Origin: Streptomyces melanogenes
Lineage (GTDB): Bacteria; Actinomycetota; Actinomycetes; Streptomycetales; Streptomycetaceae
NCBI RefSeq assembly: GCF_014649795.1
Contig: NZ_BMTS01000001.1
Location: forward strand, 248,001-312,000
DNA length: 64,000 nt
Direction: 5' to 3'
How positions within the stretch are numbered: position 1 is the stretch's first letter; the number at the start of each line of letters is the position of its first letter. The notes under the pieces are model-generated. The model was not told the DNA's origin and searched no databases. It saw nothing but the letters and a program-made list of their open reading frames with translations. The translations under genes and the position numbers were made by a program. Below are positions 36,782 through 45,807 of the stretch, in pieces.

Positions 36782-37882
36782 ATGCCCCAGGCCATGCCCC
36801 CGGCCATGCTTCAGGCCCCTGCGAATGCCGAGGGTGGCGCGAGCGGCACCCTGCTCGCGCCACCGCGCCCCGCCGGACGGGGCAGCGAGTTCGCGCCCCT
36901 CCTCAAGGAGGTCAAGGGGCAGGGGCTGCTGGAGCGGCGCACCGGCTGGTACGCGAGGGGCATCGCCGTCAACCTCCTCGCCCTCGCCGCGACCGTGACC
37001 GCGATGGCGCTCACCGGCGACACCTGGTGGACCCTGCTGTACGCGGTGCCGCTCGCGGTGTTCTGGGCCCGGACCGCGTTCTTCGGCCATGACGCGGGCC
37101 ACGCCCAGATAACCCGTAGCCGCCGCGCGGGCCGCACCATCGGCCTGCTCCACAGCAACCTGCTGCTCGGCATGAGCTACGCCTGGTGGAACGACAAGCA
37201 CAACCGCCACCACGCCAACCCCAACCACGTCGACAAGGACCCGGACGTCGGCGTCGGCGCGCTCGTGTGGACCGAGAGGCAGGCCGAGCGCCGCGAGGGG
37301 TTCGCACGCTGGCTCACCCGCAACCAGGCCCGGCTCTTCTTCCCGATGCTGCTGCTCGAAGGCATCGCCCTGAAGGTGTACGGATTCCAGGACCTGCGCA
37401 GGCAGTTCCGGCGGGAGCGGGCCGTCGAGGGCACGCTCCTCCTGGTGCACCTCGCCGCCTACGCGGGTCTGCTGCTGACCGTGCTCCCGCCGGGCAAGGC
37501 GCTGGTCTTCGCGCTGCTGCACCACGCCCTCTTCGGGCTCCACCTGGGCATGACCTTCGCGCCCAACCACAAGGGCATGGAGATGCCCGACGCCGACGAC
37601 GACGGCTGGGGCCATCTGCGCCGCCAGGTCCTCACCTCGCGCAACGTACGCGGCGGACCGCTCACCGACTGGTTCCTCGGCGGACTGAACTACCAGATCG
37701 AGCACCACCTCTTCCCGAACGTGCCCCGCCCCCACCTGCGGCTCGTGCAGCCGCTGGTCCGCGCCCACTGCCGGGCCGTCGGCATCCCGTACGCCGAGAC
37801 GTCCTTGATCGACTCCTATCGGCAGGCCCTGCGGCACATGCACGCGGTGGGCGCGCCGCTGCGGCGGGGTGGTGCGGCGTAG
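36782..37882 (+). CDS. Membrane fatty-acid desaturase
   Basis: 366 residues. Three histidine boxes that bind the di-iron centre are intact: GHDAGH (about 101-106), HNRHH (about 140-144) and QIEHH (about 304-308, with Gln as in front-end or linoleoyl-CoA-type desaturases). Membrane helices flank them (WWTLLYAVPLAVFW, LVFALLHHALFGLHLG). It introduces a double bond into a membrane-lipid or CoA-bound acyl chain using O2 and reduced ferredoxin. No partner reductase lies next to it. The start is the first ATG of several near the N-terminus; MPQAMPPAM leaves a few codons of doubt. Confidence 0.92.
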   Translation: MPQAMPPAMLQAPANAEGGASGTLLAPPRPAGRGSEFAPLLKEVKGQGLLERRTGWYARGIAVNLLALAATVTAMALTGDTWWTLLYAVPLAVFWARTAFFGHDAGHAQITRSRRAGRTIGLLHSNLLLGMSYAWWNDKHNRHHANPNHVDKDPDVGVGALVWTERQAERREGFARWLTRNQARLFFPMLLLEGIALKVYGFQDLRRQFRRERAVEGTLLLVHLAAYAGLLLTVLPPGKALVFALLHHALFGLHLGMTFAPNHKGMEMPDADDDGWGHLRRQVLTSRNVRGGPLTDWFLGGLNYQIEHHLFPNVPRPHLRLVQPLVRAHCRAVGIPYAETSLIDSYRQALRHMHAVGAPLRRGGAA

Positions 37883-38074
37883 GTGCCGCACGGAGGGGCC
37901 GGGGCGCGTGACTGTGCTGTGGGCGGCCGATATGTGGCTGCCCTGCCGCATAGTGGAAGCAGACGGTCGGCGTACCGCGCGGAAGCGGACACGTGGCCGG
38001 GAACCGGAGGACGCGGCCACGCGTTCCCTGGACAGAGAGCGGCAGCAGCAGCGGCCGCGAAGGAGGCGACGGAC

Positions 38075-38254
38075 ATGTCGAAGCGCGCGATGATCGCCGC
38101 CGGTGGAGTGGTGGTGGGACTCATCCTGATCCCGCTGATCGGATTCCTGCCGGCGCTGCTGGTGCTCATAGGGGTGCCCGTCGTGGCCTACCTGATGCTG
38201 GACCCGAGCCAGCGCCGCCGGCTGCGCCACATCAGCCGGAAGGAACTGCGCTGA
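38075..38254 (+). CDS. Small hydrophobic membrane protein
   Basis: 59 residues with AAGGAGG 11 nt before the ATG at 38075. A hydrophobic stretch (MIAAGGVVVGLILIPLIGFL, then PALLVLIGVPVVAYLML) forms one or two helices, followed by a basic tail (RRRLRHISRKELR) that should face the cytoplasm. It lies 192 bp after the desaturase gene on the same strand. No family recognised. Confidence 0.75.
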   Translation: MSKRAMIAAGGVVVGLILIPLIGFLPALLVLIGVPVVAYLMLDPSQRRRLRHISRKELR

Positions 38255-38339
38255 GGGTGGGGCCTCTGGACCTGGCCCCGGCCCGGGGCTGACTGCCGGT
38301 GCGGCCTGGCATCGTCCGTCGGCCCCGGCGGTCGGGCCC

Positions 38340-38873
38340 TCAGCCGTCGAGGCCGCTCCCGGATGCCGGCTCGCCCGCGTAGTAGTCCCGCATCAGCTCC
38401 GTGGACCACTCCGGCTGGACCGTCTGGCCGCGCGGGCCGAACTCCGCCATGTACGGCTTGATGTCCAGCACCGGGGTGCCGTCCACCGCGTCCAGGCCGG
38501 TGACGTGGACGTCAAGCCCTTCCACCTTCACCACGCGGCAGCGCGAGACGCCGAGCCGGTTCGGGCGGTTCTTGCCGCGCTGGGCGAAGATCCCGACCAA
38601 CGGCCAGCCGGGGTTGCCGCGCGGGTGGCGCGCGCCCGACTCGACCTTCTCGGGCGGCACCCGGTCGAAGTGGTACACGACCTCCAGATGGGAGAAGTCC
38701 GCCAGGCCGAACAGCGCCTCGGGGCCGAACTGTTCGGCATCGAGCCGGATCACCGCCGACTCTCCGCCCCAGTGGTCATCGGCCACCTCGGCCCGCCCGC
38801 CGACCACCCGCCCCACCGCCCGGCACACCACTTCCCCTTCCGCGCCGTGCTCGAGGATTTCGCCGTCCGCCAT
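38340..38873 (-). CDS. TrmO/TsaA-family tRNA methyltransferase-like protein
   Basis: 177 residues with GGAGG before the ATG at 38873. The body carries the family signature NRPNRLGVSRCRVVKVEG, HVTGLDAVDGTPVLDIKPYM and an acidic end. E. coli TrmO methylates the N6-threonylcarbamoyl group of tRNA A37. It is divergent from the large repeat-protein gene, with starts 115 bp apart. This copy is shorter than E. coli TrmO (about 235 residues) and lacks the C-terminal extension, so activity on tRNA is likely but unproven. Confidence 0.85.
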   Translation of the reverse strand: MADGEILEHGAEGEVVCRAVGRVVGGRAEVADDHWGGESAVIRLDAEQFGPEALFGLADFSHLEVVYHFDRVPPEKVESGARHPRGNPGWPLVGIFAQRGKNRPNRLGVSRCRVVKVEGLDVHVTGLDAVDGTPVLDIKPYMAEFGPRGQTVQPEWSTELMRDYYAGEPASGSGLDG

Positions 38874-38987
38874 GTCAGTTCCTCCCGTTGGCCCGCCCAA
38901 AATCGCCTTGCCCGTTGATCGAAACGCTGCCAGGATCGTACGCATGATGATCCGAAAGGAGGCCTCACGATCCCACGGTGATCGTTG

Positions 38988-41900
38988 ATGGCCCATTCCA
39001 CTCCGCCCCAGCCGCTGACCCCCGAGTGGATCAGCACCCACTTCGACTCCCTGCCGTTCCCGGCCCGGATGCCCGCCCTCGCGCGCTACGCGCGAACGCT
39101 CGCCCCGGACGCGTACACCACCCTGCACCGCGCACTCGACACCGGTGACCAGGATGAACGGCACACCGGACTCTTCCTCGCCGTCGCCCGCCGCGACCTC
39201 GACGCCGTGGCCGCCGCGCTCGACGACCCCGTGCTGCGCCGCCGCGCGCTCGCCGCGGCCATCCGGCTGCCCGTGCCGGAAGAACCGCTCGCCGCCCTCG
39301 CGTTGAGCGACATCCGAGCGGTCCGCCACTCCGTGTACCGCGTCCTACGGCTCAGCGGCCGCCGCGGCCTCGCCGACCGGCTCCTGCCCGAGGTGTACGA
39401 GCGCCACGGCGCCCAGGAAGCGGCCCGGCTGCTCATCGCCTGCTCACCCGGGACGGTCGCCCGCTGGCTGCCCCGAACCGATGCCCCGCCGGGGGTGCTG
39501 TCCACCCTCGCCCGTACCGCGCCCACCGCTGTCGCGGCCCTGCTGATCAAGGAGTACGGGGAACGGGCCGACGGTCCGTACGCCTACCGCTATGCCCAGG
39601 GCAGGAAGCTCGTCGCCACCGTCGTCGCGGAACACGACCCGGCGGCGGGCCTGGCGCTGCTGCGCGACGCGCCCCGACTCATCGGGGAACGCGCGGCCGT
39701 CGCCCTCCTGCGACGCCCCGCCGAACTCCTCGACGTCCTGCGGGGCCTCCGCGCACTCCCGCCCGTTCCAATGGGGGAGGACGCCGGACCCTTCGAACTG
39801 ACCGTACCGGCGGGCCCCTTGGCCAGGGCGACCGTCGCCGCACTCCGCGCCCTCCCCGAGCCCGACCTCGTAGAGCTGGCCACCCGCTGCCGCGCCACCG
39901 GCGGCCATCTGCGTGCACCGGGACGGCAGGAGGTCGCGGCCGACCCCCTCTTGTCGCTGCTGCCCCCGGCCGAACGGCGGCGGCTCGTCGCCGAACGGGC
40001 GGGTGGCGAGGGACAACGCGTCCCGCTGGCCGCCCTCGCCGCCCTCGAACCGGCCGACCGCGCCGAGTTCAGCGACGCTCGTCTCGAACGCTGGAAGCGA
40101 CGCCCGGTCCATCTCATCGCCGTGGCCATCGGCCTGCCCCTCGCGGACGCCGAACCCATCCTGCGAGAACAGGCCTCCCACCATCGGATACACCAGCGGG
40201 TGTATGCCTGGCCCGCGCTGCTGGCCTGCGCCGAACTCGACGGCGATCCGGACGAGTTCGCCCGCATCGCCCTGAGCTGCGAACGGGCCTGGCACGACCA
40301 GGAAGAGGTACGCCGCCACACCCTGCAACAACTGGCGGGAACCGCCGCACGACTGCTGGCCGCCGTCCCCGAGCAGGTACTCCGGGACGCCACACTGACC
40401 GCCGTCCAGTCCCGTGACTCCAAGGCGGAAACGCTCGCCGCCGCCGCGTCGCTGCTGCGCCGCACGGCGGAGAGTGCCGCAGCACGCGGCGACCGTGGGC
40501 GCGCCGCGACCGCCGCCCTGCTCCTCTGCCATGTTGTCACGGACCCGCGCCACCATGGCTCGCACGGCCCGCTGCGCGTGGATCTGCCGACGGCACGCCA
40601 CATCTGGGCGATGGCATCCCCGTCCGGCGAGGGTTCCGAGGACCCGGCTGCGCAGATCGCGCTGGCCGAGCTGCTCGCGTCTCACCTCACCGAACTGCCG
40701 GACGCCGACGCCCTGATGCGCCGCACCGCGCTCACGGACGACGACCCTCTGGCCGCCGTCCGCGCGGCCGCAGTGTGGGTGACTCCAGCCCGCGTCCGGG
40801 AGGACCGCTGTGCCCAACTGATTGCGGCGGACCCGTGGTTCGCCGCCGTACCCGAAGTGCTGACAACGATCACCGAACGCCGTACCGACCTGCTCGTATC
40901 CGTCCTCGCGTCGGCCCTGCCAGCGGTGGAAGCGGGCGATGTACGGGGGCTGCACGGCAGGGTCCGGCCGCGAGGCGGGGTATGGGTGCCCCGGCTGAGA
41001 GCCGGAGCCACCGGACGCTGGCAGCTGAAGGAACGCCGACAGTGGTACGAACTGCTGGCGGCGGCCGCCACCGACGAGCGGGCACCGATGCGCGCCCGCG
41101 CCGACGCCGCGGCCCAGCTCCGCTCACCCGCTCACCTCCATCCCCTCGCCGAACACGCACCCCAGCCGGTCGCGGCCGCCGCCCTCACCGCCCTCGGTGA
41201 AAGCGGTCCGGCCACACCGGAGCTCCTGGCCACGCTGCTGCGGCACGCCGGAACCGGCGGCGTGCGCGGCCGCGCGGCCGTCGCTTCCCTGCGCTCCCTC
41301 CTGGCCGAAGCGCCCGACGGCCAAGGGGTCACATTGCTCATCCCTCTGCTCAACGCCCCGTCGTCCCCGGTTGGTTCCCGCAAGGAGGCGGCCCGTACGC
41401 TCGGAGTTCTGGGCGGGGAGGACGCCGACGCGGCACTGCTCGGAGCATGGGACCAGCCGGACCAGCACCGGGATGTACGGGCCGCGATCGCCCCGTTCCT
41501 GCTGCGGCACGCGGACCGGGACGACATCGCCCGCCGGCTGCTGGAGGGGACGCGCGAACCGGCTGTCCGGGACGCGGTCATCACGCGGTCCGTCACGTCC
41601 GCCGCGCACATCGCGTTCCTCGCGCGCGTGGCCCGCGAGGGCGACGACGACAGCGCCAAGGCAGCCTGCGCCGCTCTGCACGGGCGGATCGTGGGGGAGA
41701 GTCCCACCATGCGGGACGCGGCCCAGGCGCTGGGCGAGGCCGCGGTCGCGGAGGGGCGGCCACGAAAGGTGTGGCACGCGGCGATTGCGGCGATCGCTGG
41801 GATTACGGGGATTGGTGGGATTACGGCGATGGGTGCGGTCGGTGAAGTCGCGGTGGGGCGCCCGTCGAGTGGCGGACCGAGCGATGTGGCGACTGATGTT

Positions 41901-42455
41901 CTGGGACAGGTCCTCGGCGCTCTCGTCGACAAAGCGACGGCGAGTTCGAGCACGGAGCACGTGAGGCGAGACGCCCTGCGGCGACTCGAAGGATGCGCCG
42001 ACGCGGTCAGCTCCCGCTACGGCTCGTACGTGGATGTGCGCCGCGCCGACGCGATGGCGGCGGCTCTGGAGGACGTCGGGCTTCTGCGCGAGGCCGCGTG
42101 CCTCGCGCTGGACGCGGCGTGGGCGGCACTCCGACGCGACGACCCCGCGCCCGAACGCTGGGCGAAGGCGCTACGGCTGGTCGAGGACCACCCCGGCCGG
42201 CTGCCCGACCTGAGCGGGTTCAGCCTCGGAGCCACACCCGTCCGCCACGCCGAGGCCACCCTCCGTACCGCCCGCATGCTGCGCGAACGGGGCACGCCTG
42301 CCGCCGGACTGCTGGCGATGGCGCTCGTACGGGCATCGGGGGCGCGCACGGGTTGGGACGCGCCATGGCGCACCGAACTGTCCGCGCTCCGGCGCCACAC
42401 CGACCCCGATACGGCGATGGCGGCGCTGCTGACCGAGCCTGTTGGGGGTGGGTGA
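38988..42455 (+). CDS. Large HEAT-like helical-repeat protein
   Basis: 1,155 residues from the ATG at 38988 (a TTG precedes it directly). Almost the whole length is Ala/Leu/Arg-rich paired helices with HEAT/Armadillo periodicity, for example ALAALALSDIRAVRHSVYRV and TPELLATLLRHAGTGGVRGR. No catalytic motif, signal peptide or membrane helix is seen. Near residues 930-965 a Gly/Ile-rich low-complexity stretch (GITGIGGITAMGAVG) interrupts the helices. It is likely a cytosolic scaffold. I do not know its partner; neighbours give no clue. Confidence 0.8.
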   Translation: MAHSTPPQPLTPEWISTHFDSLPFPARMPALARYARTLAPDAYTTLHRALDTGDQDERHTGLFLAVARRDLDAVAAALDDPVLRRRALAAAIRLPVPEEPLAALALSDIRAVRHSVYRVLRLSGRRGLADRLLPEVYERHGAQEAARLLIACSPGTVARWLPRTDAPPGVLSTLARTAPTAVAALLIKEYGERADGPYAYRYAQGRKLVATVVAEHDPAAGLALLRDAPRLIGERAAVALLRRPAELLDVLRGLRALPPVPMGEDAGPFELTVPAGPLARATVAALRALPEPDLVELATRCRATGGHLRAPGRQEVAADPLLSLLPPAERRRLVAERAGGEGQRVPLAALAALEPADRAEFSDARLERWKRRPVHLIAVAIGLPLADAEPILREQASHHRIHQRVYAWPALLACAELDGDPDEFARIALSCERAWHDQEEVRRHTLQQLAGTAARLLAAVPEQVLRDATLTAVQSRDSKAETLAAAASLLRRTAESAAARGDRGRAATAALLLCHVVTDPRHHGSHGPLRVDLPTARHIWAMASPSGEGSEDPAAQIALAELLASHLTELPDADALMRRTALTDDDPLAAVRAAAVWVTPARVREDRCAQLIAADPWFAAVPEVLTTITERRTDLLVSVLASALPAVEAGDVRGLHGRVRPRGGVWVPRLRAGATGRWQLKERRQWYELLAAAATDERAPMRARADAAAQLRSPAHLHPLAEHAPQPVAAAALTALGESGPATPELLATLLRHAGTGGVRGRAAVASLRSLLAEAPDGQGVTLLIPLLNAPSSPVGSRKEAARTLGVLGGEDADAALLGAWDQPDQHRDVRAAIAPFLLRHADRDDIARRLLEGTREPAVRDAVITRSVTSAAHIAFLARVAREGDDDSAKAACAALHGRIVGESPTMRDAAQALGEAAVAEGRPRKVWHAAIAAIAGITGIGGITAMGAVGEVAVGRPSSGGPSDVATDVLGQVLGALVDKATASSSTEHVRRDALRRLEGCADAVSSRYGSYVDVRRADAMAAALEDVGLLREAACLALDAAWAALRRDDPAPERWAKALRLVEDHPGRLPDLSGFSLGATPVRHAEATLRTARMLRERGTPAAGLLAMALVRASGARTGWDAPWRTELSALRRHTDPDTAMAALLTEPVGGG

Positions 42456-42491
42456 GGGGAGCGGGAGCGCGGGCGGCGTCGCGCGCGTGGC

Positions 42492-43532
42492 TCAAGACGG
42501 TCGTACGGCGATCGCGTCCAGGGCTTCCAGAAGCTCCGGCAACTTGGGCCCGCGCCCCACCGGCGTCACCTCGCCCGGCTCGTCGTCCAGCAGCACGAAC
42601 GCGATGTCGTCGGTCCTGGCGACGATCGACCACCCAGGACCGTCGGCTCGCAACATCCGCGCCCCACCCGGCGCGAAGCTCGACCGGACACGCCCGAGCG
42701 GGGGAGGGGAGTCGAGGTACTGACGTACCTCGTCGAGAACTCGCTCTACGCGCGCGTTGAGGTCGCCGGGGGTGGGGGAGGTGTCGGGGTTGGGCTCGTC
42801 CGGGGTTTCCGGGGTTTCCGGGGCTTTCGGGACTTCCGGGGTCTCTGAGGTCGACGGGGCGGCGGAGTCCGCGGCGTCTGCGGAGGTTTCCGGTGCGGCA
42901 TCTGCGGATTCATCCGCAGGGTCATCCGGAGCCGCAGTCGACGATTCCGCGGATGCCGTCGGCTCCGGCTGCTCGTCCTCCTCCTCGTCACCGTCCTCGT
43001 CCTGGCCGTCGGCTATCTGCCCGCGCCACATCGCCCACTGAAGGGCGATTTCGTCCGCGCCGAGGCGCCGTTGCGGGGAGCCCCACACGCTCGTGTCGGG
43101 CGGAGTGAGCGGCGGGCGTACCGTGCCGTCTTCGTCCGGCTCCGGCTCGGGGTCGTGCGGCGGGGCCACCCCGGGCGCGGCCACGGCGAGTTCCAGCGGC
43201 CACCCGGGCAGCGCGGCCACGACCGTACGCTCGTCCGGCGACAAGTCGTACTCCATCCCGCAGTCCCACGACGCGATCGCCACTGCGACCAACGAGACGT
43301 CGTCGACGATCACGGTCCAGCGGGCACCGCTCCCGTCCTGGCCGAGGACCAGGCCGTAGCCGCCCGGGTACGGTTCGAGGCCGAGGGCCGCGCACGCCTC
43401 CGGGAAGTCGTCACCGAGCACGCTGGGGAACTGCGCGGGTGTGAGCAACACCGCCGTGAGCACATACAGCGCGTCGTCATCGACCGCGTCGGCTGCGGCT
43501 GTGGCAGCCGCCGCCTCGTCCGTCCCGGTCAC
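42492..43532 (-). CDS. Hypothetical protein with acidic Pro/Glu/Thr-rich insert
   Basis: 346 residues from a GTG at 43532 with GGGGAGGG upstream. Two folded parts flank a disordered acidic insert: residues 15-180 (ALYVLTAVLLTPAQFPSVLG, WSCG-like IASWDCGMEYDLSP) and the C-terminal 90 residues (ARVERVLDEVRQYLDSPPPL). The insert (about 185-260) is rich in Asp, Glu, Ser, Ala and contains PETPETPDEP repeats. No family recognised. It is convergent with the large repeat-protein gene. Confidence 0.75.
   Translation of the reverse strand: MTGTDEAAAATAAADAVDDDALYVLTAVLLTPAQFPSVLGDDFPEACAALGLEPYPGGYGLVLGQDGSGARWTVIVDDVSLVAVAIASWDCGMEYDLSPDERTVVAALPGWPLELAVAAPGVAPPHDPEPEPDEDGTVRPPLTPPDTSVWGSPQRRLGADEIALQWAMWRGQIADGQDEDGDEEEDEQPEPTASAESSTAAPDDPADESADAAPETSADAADSAAPSTSETPEVPKAPETPETPDEPNPDTSPTPGDLNARVERVLDEVRQYLDSPPPLGRVRSSFAPGGARMLRADGPGWSIVARTDDIAFVLLDDEPGEVTPVGRGPKLPELLEALDAIAVRPS
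42806..42850 (-). repeat. 9-bp-period coding repeat (Pro-Glu-Thr units)
   Basis: Degenerate 9-base units of GGGTTTCCG type on the plus strand encode PET/PEV/PKA tripeptides in the minus-strand gene ending at 42492. Such tracts often vary in length. Confidence 0.55.
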
Positions 43533-43622
43533 GGAACCCTCCCCTTCGGATCGCTCGTCGGCGCACCATAACCAGTCGGTAACCCGATCGTCGAGGGTTT
43601 GCGGCACCCAGCCGGTACGAGG

Positions 43623-43892
43623 TCAGGCCACCGGCAATCCCATCAGCGAACGCGCGACGGCCTGCGGCGACTCGTCGCGCTCCCGCGCCAGCGCGATGAG
43701 CGCCCGGCACGCCAGCTCCCGAACCCCGAAGGACATCGCCTCCGGCGACACCCACCCGACCGCCTCGTCGAGCGCCTCCTGGTCGTCGTCCGCACAGGCC
43801 GCGACGTAGGCGGCGGCGGCCTCGAAGATGTTGTGCTGCCGCACGGGCTCCCGCCGTTCGGGCTTCCGGAATCTGCCGAACATACGAAACAT
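43623..43892 (-). CDS. Small conserved hypothetical protein
   Basis: 89 residues from the ATG at 43892, with GGAAGG about 9 nt upstream. A basic N-terminus (MFRMFGRFRKPERREP) leads into a helical domain (FEAAAAYVAACADDDQEALD, then FGVRELACRALIALARERDE). No signal peptide or known motif. It lies 90 bp after the start of the previous unknown gene, on the same strand, so it may be transcribed together with it. Confidence 0.65.
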   Translation of the reverse strand: MFRMFGRFRKPERREPVRQHNIFEAAAAYVAACADDDQEALDEAVGWVSPEAMSFGVRELACRALIALARERDESPQAVARSLMGLPVA

Positions 43893-43919
43893 CCGGACCG
43901 CCTTCCCCACAAGTGCGCT

Positions 43920-43971
43920 CACCAGGTGCGACTCAAAGTTCCTTTCCCAAGCTAGAGTTGACGACCTGGTG
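43920..43971. promoter_or_regulatory. Inverted repeat upstream of a small hypothetical gene
   Basis: CACCAGGT at 43920-43927 and ACCTGGTG at 43964-43971 are exact reverse complements separated by 36 bases. They flank the likely promoter of the gene starting at 43892. Confidence 0.35.
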
Positions 43972-44047
43972 ACAGATAGGGGTCGGAACGGGTCGGTTGA
44001 CGTGAACCGCTGATGTGAACTGTCAGCGAGTGCCGACCGTGAACGGC

Positions 44048-44683
44048 TTACGAGCGGGCCCGGCCGCGCGACCCCGTCGCGCCGGTCGAACGGTTCGAGC
44101 CGGACGCCTCCGTCGCGCCGGTCGCATCGGCCGCGCCTCCCGGCTCCATTGTTCCGTCCATTGATCCGAGCGACCGGAGTGTGGCGCGCAGCCACTTCAA
44201 CTCCGCCGCGCTCGTGGCCCGGGCCACAGTGAGAATCCCCTGCCGAAACGGGTCGTCCAACTCCTCTGCGCTGAGCGGCCGTTCGCCTTCGTAGAAGAAA
44301 CTCGCGGGCTCTTCGAGGAAACGCAGGCGTCGCCGCAGCACCTCGGCCTGGCGGGCTGGCTCGGGCAGGTGCCGCAGGAACGCCAGCAGCGTGAACCACC
44401 GGTTTTCATCCGTGATCTCCACCTGCTCGGGCTCCGCGAGCCGCCGCACCAGCTCCGCCCTCCCCTCGGCAGTGAGCGTGAGCGTGTGGCGGGGCGCCGC
44501 CACCGCACCGGGCTGCGTCTCCCGCGCCAGCAGCCCCGCCTTCTCCAGCCGCTTGATCGCCGGGTAGAGCGTGCTCTCGGCGACAGGGCGTACGTGCCCG
44601 GTCAGCGCGGTGATCCGTTTGCGCAGCTCATAGCCGTGCAGCGGCGTTTCGTACAGAAATCCCAGGATGGCGAGCTCAAGCAT
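44048..44683 (-). CDS. PadR-family transcriptional regulator
   Basis: 211 residues from the ATG at 44683 (a GTG six codons upstream is possible). The N-terminal winged helix is typical: ELAILGFLYETPLHGYELRK, then STLYPAIKRLEKAGLL. The C-terminal helical domain (ELKWLRATLRSL) is of the dimerising type. A Ser/Gly/Thr-rich disordered tail of about 35 residues follows. It is divergent from an alpha/beta hydrolase gene, and the shared spacer contains an inverted repeat suitable as its operator. It likely represses itself and the hydrolase. Confidence 0.92.
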   Translation of the reverse strand: MLELAILGFLYETPLHGYELRKRITALTGHVRPVAESTLYPAIKRLEKAGLLARETQPGAVAAPRHTLTLTAEGRAELVRRLAEPEQVEITDENRWFTLLAFLRHLPEPARQAEVLRRRLRFLEEPASFFYEGERPLSAEELDDPFRQGILTVARATSAAELKWLRATLRSLGSMDGTMEPGGAADATGATEASGSNRSTGATGSRGRARS

Positions 44684-44709
44684 GCCCGTATTCTGCCGCA
44701 CGAGCGCTG

Positions 44710-44746
44710 TACATCGATGTCGCTATACATCGACACCGATGTATAG
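44710..44746. promoter_or_regulatory. Putative PadR operator in a divergent promoter
   Basis: CTATACATCG and CGATGTATAG form 10-bp arms around 4 bases at 44723-44746. A further TACATCGATGT palindrome at 44710-44720 repeats the half-site. The site lies between two divergent genes, 27 bp from the PadR start. Confidence 0.75.
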
Positions 44747-44817
44747 TTGCCGAACCGAAGCAGACACGGGAAGTGCCTGGCAGGCATGCAGGCATGACCA
44801 GAACGGGGGACGGAACC

Positions 44818-45714
44818 GTGCGACAGACGGCATTCGACAAGCAGGGCAGCCAGATCCGCTGGACCGAGTCGGAGGGGCTGATCGAGTCGGAACGACTCGA
44901 CGAGGCTGGGCGACCGCAGGCCGGTCGCCCGCAGACGGGTCGCGATGAGCGTGGCCCGAACGCCGCCAAGCCGCCCCTCGTGTACGTACACGGGCTCGGC
45001 TCGGCATCAACCGTCTATCACGCCCACATCGCCGCCGACCCCCGCCTCGCCGCACGCAGGCAGCTGTTCGTGGACCTGCCCGGCCACGGCATCAGCGACC
45101 GCCCGGCCGACTTCGGCTACAGCCTGGAGGAGCACGCGGACGCCCTCGCCGCCGCCCTCGACGCGGCAGGCGCCACCGGAGCCGACATCGCCGGACACAG
45201 CATGGGCGGCGCCGTGGCCATCGTGCTCGCCGCCCGCCGCCCCGACCTCGTGTCCCGCCTGGTCCTCACGGAGGCCAACCTCGACCCCCACTCCGTCCCG
45301 ACGGCCGGAAGCAGCGGCATCGCCACCTACACCGAGGACGACTTCGTCCACGGCGGCGGCTTCGCAGCCGTCCTCGACCGAATCGGCCCGCTGTGGGCGG
45401 CGACGATGAGGCTCGCCGACCCGCTCGCGCTGCACCGCACCGCCCTCGGCCTGGTACGCGGCACCCAGCCCACCATGCGCCACCTCCTGATGGGCCTGCC
45501 GATCGACCGCACCTACCTGGTCGGCAGCATCGACAACGACCTCTCCGGCCGCGAGGAACTGACCGCGTCGGGCGTCCGCATCGAGGTCGTACCGAACGCC
45601 GGCCACAACATCATGTTCGACAACCCCCAGGCCTTCATCAGCGCGGTGGCGGGCGGCGGCAGCACCAGCACCACTACGAGCACTAGCGGTTCGGCGGGCT
45701 ATCGCCAGCCCTGA
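44818..45714 (+). CDS. Alpha/beta hydrolase
   Basis: 298 residues from a GTG at 44818, chosen because GGGGGA lies 7 nt upstream; ATG at 44794 is an alternative. The fold signature is clear: VYVHGLGSAST (oxyanion HG), DLPGHGISDRP, nucleophile elbow GHSMGG and the final His in NAGHNIMFD. A 20-residue insert with a duplicated RPQAGRPQTG element lies between the first strand pair, unusual for the family. The C-terminus is a Ser/Thr/Gly tail. Substrate unknown; control by the adjacent PadR regulator suggests a phenolic or drug-like ester. Confidence 0.9.
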   Translation: MRQTAFDKQGSQIRWTESEGLIESERLDEAGRPQAGRPQTGRDERGPNAAKPPLVYVHGLGSASTVYHAHIAADPRLAARRQLFVDLPGHGISDRPADFGYSLEEHADALAAALDAAGATGADIAGHSMGGAVAIVLAARRPDLVSRLVLTEANLDPHSVPTAGSSGIATYTEDDFVHGGGFAAVLDRIGPLWAATMRLADPLALHRTALGLVRGTQPTMRHLLMGLPIDRTYLVGSIDNDLSGREELTASGVRIEVVPNAGHNIMFDNPQAFISAVAGGGSTSTTTSTSGSAGYRQP

Positions 45715-45770
45715 CCGGAAGGGCCAGCCTTGGCCGGAACTGCCGGAAGTACCGGGACTGTCAGTCGTAC

Positions 45771-45799
45771 GGGAGGGGGCCCGCCCCCGCCCCCCTCCC
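45771..45799. terminator. G/C-rich stem-loop between convergent genes
   Basis: GGGAGGGGGC (45771-45780) pairs with GCCCCCCTCCC (45789-45799) with one bulged base. It lies between the stops of the hydrolase and methyltransferase genes and could serve both. Confidence 0.55.
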
Positions 45800-45807
45800 T
45801 CCCCCCG

